A program made the position numbers and the translations under genes. Under the pieces are notes generated by a model that worked only from the letters and a program-made list of their open reading frames with translations, was not told the DNA's origin and searched no databases. DNA of 64,000 nucleotides, from positions 1 through 64,000 of the forward strand of contig JBBFLF010000011.1 in NCBI GenBank assembly GCA_037481655.1, in the 5' to 3' direction. This DNA comes from Desulfobaccales bacterium. GTDB lineage: Bacteria > Desulfobacterota > Desulfobaccia > Desulfobaccales > 0-14-0-80-60-11. Numbering within the stretch: the stretch's first letter is position 1; the number at the start of each line of letters is the position of its first letter. Shown one piece after another: positions 36,950 through 44,355 of this stretch.

Positions 36950-37972
36950 ATGCAGCCCGAAGTGGTGTGCGTAGGCGCAGTGAACCTGGACCTGCTTTTT
37001 CAAGCCCAGGACCTGCGGCCATTTCAGGCGGTCTGGCCGGACCTGCGTCCTGGAGCCGAGCTGGCCCTGGATGAGGGCGACGAGGCGCTGCTTCAGGCCC
37101 TCCTGGAGCAGTATGCCCACTGGCTGGGGTATGCCAGTGGCGGCCAGGCGGCCAACACCGCCTATGCCCTGGCCCGGCTGGGGGTGGCCGCGGCCCTGGT
37201 GGGCCGGGTGGGGGAGGATGAGGCGGGGGAGTTCCTGTTAGCGGGCCTGGCCGGCGTGGATGTCAGCCGGGTCACCTGGGAGGGGAGGAGCGGCCGGGCT
37301 TACATCTTAGTGGACCGGCAAGGCGAGCGCACGATTTTTGTGGCCCCCCACACCAATGACGAACTGTGTGACGCCGATGTGCCCCTTGAGGACCTGGCTC
37401 AGGCACCCTGGGTGCATTTCACCTCCTTTGTGGGGGAGGGGCCCCTTCAGGTGCAGACGGCGGTGGCGGCCCGGCTGAAAGAGCTGGCCGAAGCGAGTAG
37501 GGGAGGGCAGGGGAGAGAAAGGGGCGCCGGATATGGGCCCCGCCTGAGCCTGGATCCGGGGGAGCTTTATGCCCGCCGAGGCCGGCAGGCGCTGGCCGGT
37601 TTGCTGGCCGCGACGGAGACCCTGTTTGTCACCGAGACGGAGTGGCAGCTTTTGGGCGGGGACCCCTGGGAGCGGCCCGCCTGGGCGCCGCCGGTGGTCC
37701 TCGTGAAACGGGGGGCTGCCGGGGCGCGGCTCCTGACCGCGGCGGGGCTCCATGACTTTCCGGCCCCCCGGGTGGGCGCGGTGGACACCGTGGGCGCCGG
37801 GGATGTCTTTGCGGCAGGATACTTGGCCGGGCGACTCAAAGGCCTCAGCCTCCCCCAAGCGGTGCGGCTGGCGGTGGTGGCGGCGGCGGCCAGTGTTTCC
37901 GGCCGGGGCCGGGAAGCCTACCCGGACGCCGCCTTTCTCGAGCGACAACTCCAGCTTCTCTTGGACACATGA
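36950..37972 (+). CDS. PfkB-family carbohydrate/nucleoside kinase
   Basis: A ribokinase-fold kinase of 340 residues. N-terminal VGAVNLDLLF, the substrate-site GGQAANTAYALARLG, and near the C-terminus the signature DTVGAGDVFAAGYLAG with its catalytic aspartate are all present. Substrate cannot be told. Around residues 182-196 a Gly/Arg-rich insert (GGQGRERGAGY) encoded by a G/A-rich run interrupts an otherwise regular region. The stop overlaps the formyltransferase start by 4 bp. The protein seems to be part of a three-gene cassette with that gene and the HAD phosphatase. Confidence 0.85.
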   Translation: MQPEVVCVGAVNLDLLFQAQDLRPFQAVWPDLRPGAELALDEGDEALLQALLEQYAHWLGYASGGQAANTAYALARLGVAAALVGRVGEDEAGEFLLAGLAGVDVSRVTWEGRSGRAYILVDRQGERTIFVAPHTNDELCDADVPLEDLAQAPWVHFTSFVGEGPLQVQTAVAARLKELAEASRGGQGRERGAGYGPRLSLDPGELYARRGRQALAGLLAATETLFVTETEWQLLGGDPWERPAWAPPVVLVKRGAAGARLLTAAGLHDFPAPRVGAVDTVGAGDVFAAGYLAGRLKGLSLPQAVRLAVVAAAASVSGRGREAYPDAAFLERQLQLLLDT

Positions 37973-38796
37973 TGCGCTTCGGCTGGTTAACCAGCGGTCG
38001 GGATCAAGCGGCCCTGGACCTGTTTCAGGCGGCTGCAGAGGAGATGGCCCGGGGCTTCATCCCCGGGGAGATCGCTTATGTCTTTATGGACCGGGACCCC
38101 GGAGAGAGCCCGGCGGCGGACCGGCTCATGGCAGCGGTAAAGGCCCGGGGCCTGCCGTTAGTGACCCTGTCTTCCCGGGAACTCCGGGAGGCGCTCCGGC
38201 GGCGGTTGCCCGAGGCCGAGGCCCGGCGCCAGGCCTTTGATGCCCGGGTGATGGAGCTAGTGCAGGGGTTTCAGGCTGAGGTGGTGGTGCTGGCCGGCTA
38301 TATGCTCATCGTGAGCCCCCTTCTGTGCCGCACCTTCCTCTGCCTCAATCTGCACCCGGCCCTGCCCGGCGGCCCCGTCGGCACCTGGCAGGAGGTGATG
38401 TGGCAGATCATCGCTCAGCGCCTCCCGGAGGCCGGAGCCATGATGCACCTGGCCACCCCGGAACTGGATAAAGGCCCGCCGGTGACCTTCTGCCGCTTCT
38501 CCACCCGCCTGGGCCGCCTGCCTGGGCTGTGGGCCGCCTTGGAGGAGCAGCTCCGCCACGAGCCTCTGGCAGCCATCCGGGCCCGGGAAGGGGAAAGCCA
38601 GCCTCTGTTTCAGGCGCTTCGGGCCGAGGAACTGCGGCGGGAGTTCCCCCTTATCCTCCTCACCCTGAAGAGCCTGGCGGAGGGCCGCATCCACCTGACC
38701 CGGGAGGGCGCGGTGGTGGACGGGGTCTTGCGGCCCCAGGGGCTGGACCTCACCCCGGGGGTGCAGGAGATGCTGGCCCGGGAGGGCAGGGCCTGA
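37969..38796 (+). CDS. Formyltransferase-fold protein (PurN/Fmt-like)
   Basis: A 275-residue protein with the formyltransferase fold: MRFGWLTSGRDQAALDL at the N-terminus, VVVLAGYMLIVSPLL, and CLNLHPALPGGPVGTW carrying the Asn and His of the active site, followed by GAMMHLATPELDKGP. It is longer than PurN, and the loop after HPALPGG differs from both PurN and Fmt, so the formyl acceptor is probably different. It is coupled to the PfkB gene (4 bp overlap) and followed by the HAD gene after 35 bp. Confidence 0.75.
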   Translation: MMRFGWLTSGRDQAALDLFQAAAEEMARGFIPGEIAYVFMDRDPGESPAADRLMAAVKARGLPLVTLSSRELREALRRRLPEAEARRQAFDARVMELVQGFQAEVVVLAGYMLIVSPLLCRTFLCLNLHPALPGGPVGTWQEVMWQIIAQRLPEAGAMMHLATPELDKGPPVTFCRFSTRLGRLPGLWAALEEQLRHEPLAAIRAREGESQPLFQALRAEELRREFPLILLTLKSLAEGRIHLTREGAVVDGVLRPQGLDLTPGVQEMLAREGRA

Positions 38797-38831
38797 GGCC
38801 TGGCCCGTTGACATTCCCCTGAGGAGATGAC

Positions 38832-39923
38832 ATGCATCCGGTGCAGGTGGTAACCGACTGCGAGGGCCCCTTGGCCTTGAACGACAATGCCTTTGAACTC
38901 TGCCGGGATTTCCTCGGACCCGAGGGCGAGCGCTTCTTCCGCCAGGTGAGCCGCTATGACGATTTCCTGGGCGGCGTCCTAAAAAAACCGGGCTACCGCA
39001 ACGGCGACACCTTAAAACTCATCCTGCCCTTCCTTCTGGCCCGGGGCCTGACCCAGGAGAAGCTGGAGGACTACTGCCGCCAGACCATGAAGCTGGTGCC
39101 CGGGGCCAAATCCTGCTACCGCTTTCTGCACTCCCAGAATCTGCCGCTTTTTGAGATCAGCACCAGCTACCGGCCCTTTGCCGAGGCGGTGGGCCGCAAA
39201 CTGGGCTTTGCCCCGGAACGCATCTTCGCCACCGAGGTGGACCTGAACCGCTACCAGATCTCAGAAGGGGAGGCGGCGAGGCTGGAGAAGCTTATGGCGG
39301 AGATCGCGCACACCGACGACATCGAGCTTCCCCCTGAGGCCCGCTCCGAAGAGGACCTGTCCCCCGCCACCCGGGCCGTCATCCGCCGCCTGGACGAGAT
39401 CTTTTTCGAGGAAATCCCGGCCCTGGCCATCGGCCGGCTTTACCAGGACGTGCAGCCGGTGGGGGGCGAGGAGAAGGCCGAGGCCCTGCGCCGCAGTCTG
39501 GCCGTTACAGGGCTGAAGATGGAAAACGTCATCTACGTGGGGGACAGCATCACCGACGTGGAGGCCTTCCGGGCCGTCAAGGCCGGGGGCGGGGTGAGCA
39601 TTTCCTTCAACGGCAACCACTACGCCGTGGCGGCGGCGGAATTCGTGGTGGTGGCGGACAGCGCCTGGCCCATCGCCCTCCTCACCGCCATCTTCGGCCG
39701 CTGGGGCAAGGCGGGCCTCCTGGAACTGGCAGAATCCACCCGGGCTGGCCACCAGAAGATCATCGCCCTGCCGGAGCGCATGCTGGAAGCCATCGTCACC
39801 GGCCTCCAAGGCGTCACCTTCAACTACTACCTGAGCGGCAGCAGCAAGAAAGACAAAGCCCTGGCCGAAAGCCTGGACATGAGAGCCAAACTGCGCGGCC
39901 AAGACGTGGCGGCTTTGGGATAG
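38832..39923 (+). CDS. HAD-superfamily phosphatase resembling archaeal EhaR
   Basis: A 363-residue HAD-like protein. Motif I reads VVTDCEGPLALNDNAFEL, where Asp-x-Glu replaces the common DxD; motif II is SEISTSY-like (FEISTSYRPF), and motif IV is YVGDSITDVEAF with GVSISFNGN. This architecture resembles the archaeal protein annotated as energy-converting hydrogenase A subunit R, which is not itself a proven hydrogenase part. A helical insert of roughly 100 residues sits between the motifs. No hydrogenase genes are near. Downstream is repeat copy 9. Confidence 0.75.
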   Translation: MHPVQVVTDCEGPLALNDNAFELCRDFLGPEGERFFRQVSRYDDFLGGVLKKPGYRNGDTLKLILPFLLARGLTQEKLEDYCRQTMKLVPGAKSCYRFLHSQNLPLFEISTSYRPFAEAVGRKLGFAPERIFATEVDLNRYQISEGEAARLEKLMAEIAHTDDIELPPEARSEEDLSPATRAVIRRLDEIFFEEIPALAIGRLYQDVQPVGGEEKAEALRRSLAVTGLKMENVIYVGDSITDVEAFRAVKAGGGVSISFNGNHYAVAAAEFVVVADSAWPIALLTAIFGRWGKAGLLELAESTRAGHQKIIALPERMLEAIVTGLQGVTFNYYLSGSSKKDKALAESLDMRAKLRGQDVAALG

Positions 39924-39925
39924 CA

Positions 39926-40059
39926 CCTGAGGGGAGGGCCGGGGGAGTAGTGGCTCCCCCGCCCTCCCCTCAGGCTCCCCTCCCCACCCCCTATATGGGG
40001 TTGGGGGAGAGGGCATGGGAGAGGGGGCAGGGGTCTGCGACCCCTGGCCCCCTCTCCCA
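39926..40059. repeat. G-rich palindromic element, copy 9 (order C-B-A)
   Basis: A full copy in the inverted orientation: C at 39926-39974 (CCTGAGGGGAGGGC to GCCCTCCCCTCAGG), B at 39975-40014 (CCCCCTATATGGGGTTGGGG), A at 40016-40059 (TGGGAGAGGGGGCAGGGG to CCCCCTCTCCCA). It lies between the convergent HAD and YHS genes, ending 15 bp before the YHS stop, the same setting as copy 2. Confidence 0.9.
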
Positions 40060-40074
40060 TTACCTAACCGCTGA

Positions 40075-40260
40075 CTATTGGCCGGACTTGGTCTTGGCGG
40101 CGTATTTTTCGGGTTGGGCGGCGAATTCCGCTTTGCAGGCTTCGGAGCAGAAGTAATAGGTCTGCTCCTCGAAGTCGTAGGTGAATTTGCCGTGGCCGGC
40201 CTCCAAATCGATATTGCACACCGGGTCCACGTGGCAGACGGGCTTTTCTTCCTTGGCCAT
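40075..40260 (-). CDS. YHS-domain protein
   Basis: A 61-residue protein consisting of one YHS domain: CHVDPVCNIDL, then TYDFEEQTYYFCSEACKAEFAAQPEKYA. The cysteines resemble metal-binding positions in TRASH/YHS modules found with metal transporters and reductases. I start at ATG 40260 (MAKEEKPVC); six more codons upstream are open but unlikely. It is isolated between the repeat and the hopanoid cluster, so its partner is unknown. Confidence 0.85.
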   Translation of the reverse strand: MAKEEKPVCHVDPVCNIDLEAGHGKFTYDFEEQTYYFCSEACKAEFAAQPEKYAAKTKSGQ

Positions 40261-40314
40261 CCTGCACCTCGCAAGCAAGTCTTTTCATTGAAAGTAAGGC
40301 CTGGCGCCGGGCTG

Positions 40315-41199
40315 TCAAGCCGGGAGGCCCGGGTCTGCTCCCGCCACTTGCCGGAAATCCGTCAGTTTTACTCCATGGATTTTCAGAGCCTCCCGCACCC
40401 GGGGGCTGAGGAGGGCTGCCAGTTCCTCCCGGCGCCGGTAGGTGGGGGTTAAGCGGGTCAGTTCCGCCTCCTCATACAGGGCCGGGTGGCCATAGATTTC
40501 GGTCACCCCGGGTTTGAGGCGAGGGATGAGGGCCAGGAGATGTTCTTCGGTCATGCGGCCGTCGTTGGTGAGGCCGAAGAGGTGGTCGTTGTATTTCAGG
40601 CCGGCGGCCAAAAGCAGCCGCTCAGCCCGGCGGCTGAGCCAGCGGAAGATCAGGCCCTGGGCCAGCTTGGGGAGAGGGCCATCCGGGGCCAGGGCCAGGG
40701 TGGTGAGCACCTCCTCCCGGGCCAGGCGCAGGGCCGGGATGCCGTACTCCCGGGCCAGCCCGATCACCAGGGGGAGCAGCCGGGGGTGGAGGTGCAGGTT
40801 GAGGTGGCCATTGAGGAACCACACTGTGAGCCCGGCCCGGAGCACGGCCTCGATCTGGGCGGCAAGCTCGGCCCGGATCTGGGGCAGCAGGCCCGGCCGG
40901 AAAAAGTAGCGCCAGCCGGTGGCCACGGGGTTGACGGGGAAATGGCCCCCCTGATCCACCAGATCCGGGATGAGACGGGGCGGCAGCACGGCCCGGCCCT
41001 GAATGAGGGTGAGGTGCACCCCCAGGCAGAGCTCGGGAAGCTCCCGGGCCAGGGCCAGGGCGTGGCCCGCGGCCGGGGCCCCGGGCATCAGGCTGGCTGA
41101 GGTGAGCACCCCCTGCCGGTGGGCCAGGGCCACGGCGGCATTCAGGGCCGGGGAGAGGCCGAAGTCATCGGCGGTAAAAATAATTAGTCTCAAGTCCAA
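40315..41199 (-). CDS. hpnK: HpnK/ChbG-type hopanoid-associated deacetylase
   Basis: A YdjC/ChbG-fold deacetylase of about 294 residues with IIFTADDFGLSPALNAAV, LGVHLTLIQG, and NGHLNLHLHPRL providing the metal-binding Asp and His residues, plus TEIYGHPA. HpnK removes the acetyl group from N-acetylglucosaminyl-bacteriohopanetetrol on the way to the composite head group. The start is uncertain: the only candidates are TTG codons at 41217, 41199 or 41193, all inside the heptamer repeat and without a Shine-Dalgarno sequence. Family N-termini (about MxxLIxTADDFG) favour 41199 or 41193. Confidence 0.85.
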   Translation of the reverse strand: MDLRLIIFTADDFGLSPALNAAVALAHRQGVLTSASLMPGAPAAGHALALARELPELCLGVHLTLIQGRAVLPPRLIPDLVDQGGHFPVNPVATGWRYFFRPGLLPQIRAELAAQIEAVLRAGLTVWFLNGHLNLHLHPRLLPLVIGLAREYGIPALRLAREEVLTTLALAPDGPLPKLAQGLIFRWLSRRAERLLLAAGLKYNDHLFGLTNDGRMTEEHLLALIPRLKPGVTEIYGHPALYEEAELTRLTPTYRRREELAALLSPRVREALKIHGVKLTDFRQVAGADPGLPA

Positions 41200-41546
41200 A
41201 TTTAGTCCAAAGTCCAAGGTCCAAGGTCCAAAGTCAAAAGTTTAAAAATTTAGTTCAAAGTTCAAGGTTCAAAGTTCAAAGTCAAAAAATTGCATATAGA
41301 AGATAATTTTGTTGAGGTGTTTGATAATCTGTAATATCAGTTATATTTTTATATTTTTGACTATGATAATTAGTTCCTTTTGGTATATTAACTATTAAAC
41401 TTAAAAATTGGAAAATGGACTTTGGGCTATAAACTATAAACATTGAATTATAAACTTTGAACTATAAACCATGAACCATGAACTATGGACCTTGGACCTT
41501 GGACCTTGGACTTTGGGCTATTGACTTTGGACTTTGGACTATTGCT
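41191..41546. repeat. AT-rich inverted element built of 7-bp tandem units
   Basis: Left arm 41191-41291 consists of degenerate heptamers of the type AGTCCAA/GGTCCAA, then GTTCAAA; the right arm 41396-41546 runs GAACTAT, ATGAACC, ATGGACC, TTGGACC, TTGGACT in 7-bp steps, i.e. the reverse complement of the left arm. The 104-bp centre is AT-rich with no gene. It contrasts sharply with the GC-rich flanks and fills the gap between two genes of one operon. It is not a CRISPR: units are contiguous without spacers. Confidence 0.9.
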
Positions 41547-42612
41547 TAAGCCACGAGCGGCTCTCCCATAGGGTCGCCAGAGAGCGGAAAGTGGCTTGGC
41601 TGAAGAGCCGCCCCAGCCCTTCCCGAAACCGGGCCTGCCGAAGAGCCGCCCAGCCTTCTGCCAGGGAGACGGCGGCCGTCTGGCAGGCGCTGGCGTCCAG
41701 GTAGCACTCGCTCACGCATCCCGGACAGGCCTGCTGGCGGGGCGAAGCGACGGGAAAGTCCTCCAATACCCCCAGGCGCTCCCCCAGGAGGTGGCACGGG
41801 TAAAGAGTCAGCTCCCAGTCGAGATAGAAATACTTGTCCCCGGCCAGACACGGAAGTTTAGGTGGATTGCCCCTCAGGCCGCGGCAGAGCTCCTCCAGGA
41901 CCCAGCGGGTGTTGAGCAGGGGCAGCGGACTTTTGGCCTTCAGGGCCAGCAGGGTCTGGAAGAGGGTTTGCAATTCCTCCAGCGAAAACTGGACCAGCGG
42001 GTCCGGCGCATAGCCCAGATAGGAAGACTCCAGCCGGGTGAGGGGATACGAAAACGTGACGGCCACAAAACCCAGGTGACGCAGGCAGCCCATCAGTCTT
42101 TGGAGGTTCCCCGTCAGCCGGGAGAGGGTCACTGAGGCGGTGGGCCTGAGCCCCTCCCGAGCGGCCAGCGGTACCAACTCCCGGAGGTGCCGGCTCAGGC
42201 CCGGCACCCCCCGATGCCGGTCGTGCACCTCGGGCTCAGCGGCGTCCAGAGAAATGAGAAGACGACCCAGGCCCGCCTGCTTGAGGCGATGGAGCAGGAC
42301 AGGGCTGAGAAGCGTCCCGTTGGTCACCAATAGGGTGTAAAACCCCAGGCGCCGGGCCTCATCCACCAGCTCCAGGAGAGCCGGATAGAGCAGGGGCTCG
42401 CCGCCGGTGAGGCTGAGGTAGCGGATGCCCCCGGCCTGGAGGCGTGCCAGCCCCGGTACGAGGCGGGCCGGATCGGCAAAGACCCGGTCTTCCGCGGGCA
42501 CGGAGGGAAAGCGGCAGAAACGGCAACGGGCGTTGCAGGCATTGGTGAGGGCGATCTGACAGAGACCGGGGCCGCCTGTCGCCAGCAGCCGGAGAAAGTC
42601 ACGCAGGTTCAT
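41539..42612 (-). CDS. Radical SAM protein in the hopanoid cluster
   Basis: A 357-residue radical SAM enzyme: the cluster motif CNARCRFC (CxxxCxxC) lies near residue 26, with LSLTGGEPLLYP and LLISLDAAEPEVHDRHRG following. A C-terminal cysteine set (CLAGDKYFYLD, YPCHLLG, CPGCVSECYLDASAC) suggests a SPASM-like auxiliary iron-sulfur cluster. It is not HpnH-like in its C-terminus, and I do not recognise a defined subfamily. It overlaps the upstream hpnJ by 14 bp; a GTG at 42633 is an alternative start. Its last codons and TAG stop are made of heptamer-repeat sequence. Confidence 0.8.
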   Translation of the reverse strand: MNLRDFLRLLATGGPGLCQIALTNACNARCRFCRFPSVPAEDRVFADPARLVPGLARLQAGGIRYLSLTGGEPLLYPALLELVDEARRLGFYTLLVTNGTLLSPVLLHRLKQAGLGRLLISLDAAEPEVHDRHRGVPGLSRHLRELVPLAAREGLRPTASVTLSRLTGNLQRLMGCLRHLGFVAVTFSYPLTRLESSYLGYAPDPLVQFSLEELQTLFQTLLALKAKSPLPLLNTRWVLEELCRGLRGNPPKLPCLAGDKYFYLDWELTLYPCHLLGERLGVLEDFPVASPRQQACPGCVSECYLDASACQTAAVSLAEGWAALRQARFREGLGRLFSQATFRSLATLWESRSWLKQ

Positions 42613-44047
42613 GCCGGCAAGCGGCCGCCTCACCCTGACGCCGCTTGAAATAGAAGGAGAGAAATTGTCGCCCCTCCTTGAGCAGCCGGCGGCGCTCCGC
42701 CGGATCCCTGACCATGGTGGCCAGGGCCCGGGCCATGTAGCGGGGCCGGAAGTAGAAGCGGCGATAAAAGGTGTTCACCGCCTGGAAGATCTCCGCCGCC
42801 GCCAGACCGGGGTAATCCACGGCGCACTGCTGATAGCCGGTGCCGCCGTCCACCAGGGCCTCGCCCTTGAGGTAGCCGTGCTCCCGGCACCAGTCGTAAA
42901 ATTCCGTCCCGGGGTAGGGGGTGGCCAGGGACACCTGGATGGTATCCGGGTCCAGCTCGCAGGCGAAGCGCATGGAGGCCTCCAGGGTCTCCCGGGTCTC
43001 CCCGGGCAGGCCCACCATGAAGGTGCCGTGCACCTGGATCCCCAGCTCCCGGCACCAGCGCACCAGGCGGCGGCCCAGCTCGAGGGTGGCCCCTTTTTTG
43101 ATATTCTTCAGAACTTGCTCATCCCCGCTCTCAAAGCCCACCACCAAAAGCCTCAGGCCACCCTCCCGCATGGCCTTCAGGGTCTCATAATCCGTGTTCA
43201 CCCGGCCGGTGGTGGACCAAATGAAGTTCAGGGGCCGGAAGGCCCGTCCCAGCTCCCGGGCCCGGTGGGCGTCGGCGGTAAAGGTGTCGTCGTCGAAGAA
43301 GATCTCCGCCGCCTCCGGGAAGAGCTCCAGGGCCCGGCGCACCTCCGCCACCACATTGGCCACGCTGCGGACCCGGTAGCGGCGGCCGGTGAAGGTCTGG
43401 GGCCACAGGCAGTAAACGCAACGGTGCGGACAGCCCCGGCCGGTGTAAATGGAGATGTACGGGTGCTTGAGATAAGGGATGTGGTAGCGCCGGAAGTCCA
43501 GGTCCCGCTTGTAGATCTCGGTGACAAAGGGCAGGGCGTCCAGGTCCTCGATGAAAGGCCGGTCGGGGTTATGCACAATGCGGCCGTTCTCCCGATAGCT
43601 TAAGCCCAAGATTTCCCGGAAGGGCCGGCCCTGGGCCACCTCCAGGATGGTGTAGTCGAATTCCCGCCGGGCCACAAAATCCAGCTGCGGTCCCGCCTCC
43701 AGGGACTCCTGGGCCAAGATGCTGACGTGCGGGCCCACCATGCCCACCGTGAGGCGGGAATTGGCCTCCTTCAGGCGGGCCGCGGTCCTCAGGTCATAGT
43801 GGAAGGAGGGGCTGGTGGTGAAAAGCACCGCCAACTCAAAGTCCGAAGCCAGGGCCGCCACCTGGTCCACCGTCAGATTTTCCGGCGGCGCGTCCACCAC
43901 CCGGCTGTTCGGAATAAGGCCGGCAGGGTAACAGAGCCAGGTGGGATACCAGAAAGAGACCACCTCCCGGGTGGCCTGGTAGCGGGAGCCGGCCCCGCCG
44001 TCGAAATCCTGGAAGGACGGCGGGTTGAGAAGCAGTGTGCGCAGCAT
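42599..44047 (-). CDS. hpnJ: HpnJ, hopanoid-associated B12-binding radical SAM protein
   Basis: A 482-residue protein with an N-terminal cobalamin-binding-like domain (LRTLLLNPPSFQDFDGGAGSR) and a radical SAM domain with CPHRCVYC (GRGCPHRCVYCLWPQ). The DGGAGSRYQATREV and SFWYPTWL stretches are very close to HpnJ, which contracts the amino sugar of glucosaminyl-bacteriohopanetetrol to the cyclitol ether. ATG 44047 (MLRTLL) has AAGG upstream; an upstream in-frame start adds nine residues. It leads the cluster hpnJ-radical SAM-hpnK; the glycosyltransferase hpnI and squalene-hopene cyclase are not here. Confidence 0.9.
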   Translation of the reverse strand: MLRTLLLNPPSFQDFDGGAGSRYQATREVVSFWYPTWLCYPAGLIPNSRVVDAPPENLTVDQVAALASDFELAVLFTTSPSFHYDLRTAARLKEANSRLTVGMVGPHVSILAQESLEAGPQLDFVARREFDYTILEVAQGRPFREILGLSYRENGRIVHNPDRPFIEDLDALPFVTEIYKRDLDFRRYHIPYLKHPYISIYTGRGCPHRCVYCLWPQTFTGRRYRVRSVANVVAEVRRALELFPEAAEIFFDDDTFTADAHRARELGRAFRPLNFIWSTTGRVNTDYETLKAMREGGLRLLVVGFESGDEQVLKNIKKGATLELGRRLVRWCRELGIQVHGTFMVGLPGETRETLEASMRFACELDPDTIQVSLATPYPGTEFYDWCREHGYLKGEALVDGGTGYQQCAVDYPGLAAAEIFQAVNTFYRRFYFRPRYMARALATMVRDPAERRRLLKEGRQFLSFYFKRRQGEAAACRHEPA

Positions 44048-44355
44048 ACAGGTGCCTTGAGATAAGATGGTCACGGGTCAGAGGAGCCTAAAGCCCCCGG
44101 ATGAGACCTAAGTGACAATCGGGATCCCGGGTGACCGTGCTTTCCTTCCATCCCACGCCGTTCACGGTTAAGAGGCGGGCGGCTTGGGACAGGAAAGGCA
44201 GAGTCGGTGGCTCCGGGCTTTTCGTCCCGAGAGCAATGTTTACGGGTTTTTATTGTAGCACGGATTGACGGGTGGGACACCCTTCAAGGCCGATTTGCGG
44301 ACCGTTAGGATACCGAAGAGTATTTAGACCACGGTGGCCCTGAAGGCTGACCCCG

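Noticed and set aside
38832-39923. Hydrogenase subunit, based on the EhaR label
   Set aside because: The protein is a soluble HAD-fold enzyme and no hydrogenase genes are present; the archaeal name is by gene neighbourhood only.
41191-41546. CRISPR array
   Set aside because: Units are 7 bp and contiguous, drift in sequence and are arranged as inverted arms; there are no unique spacers and no cas genes.
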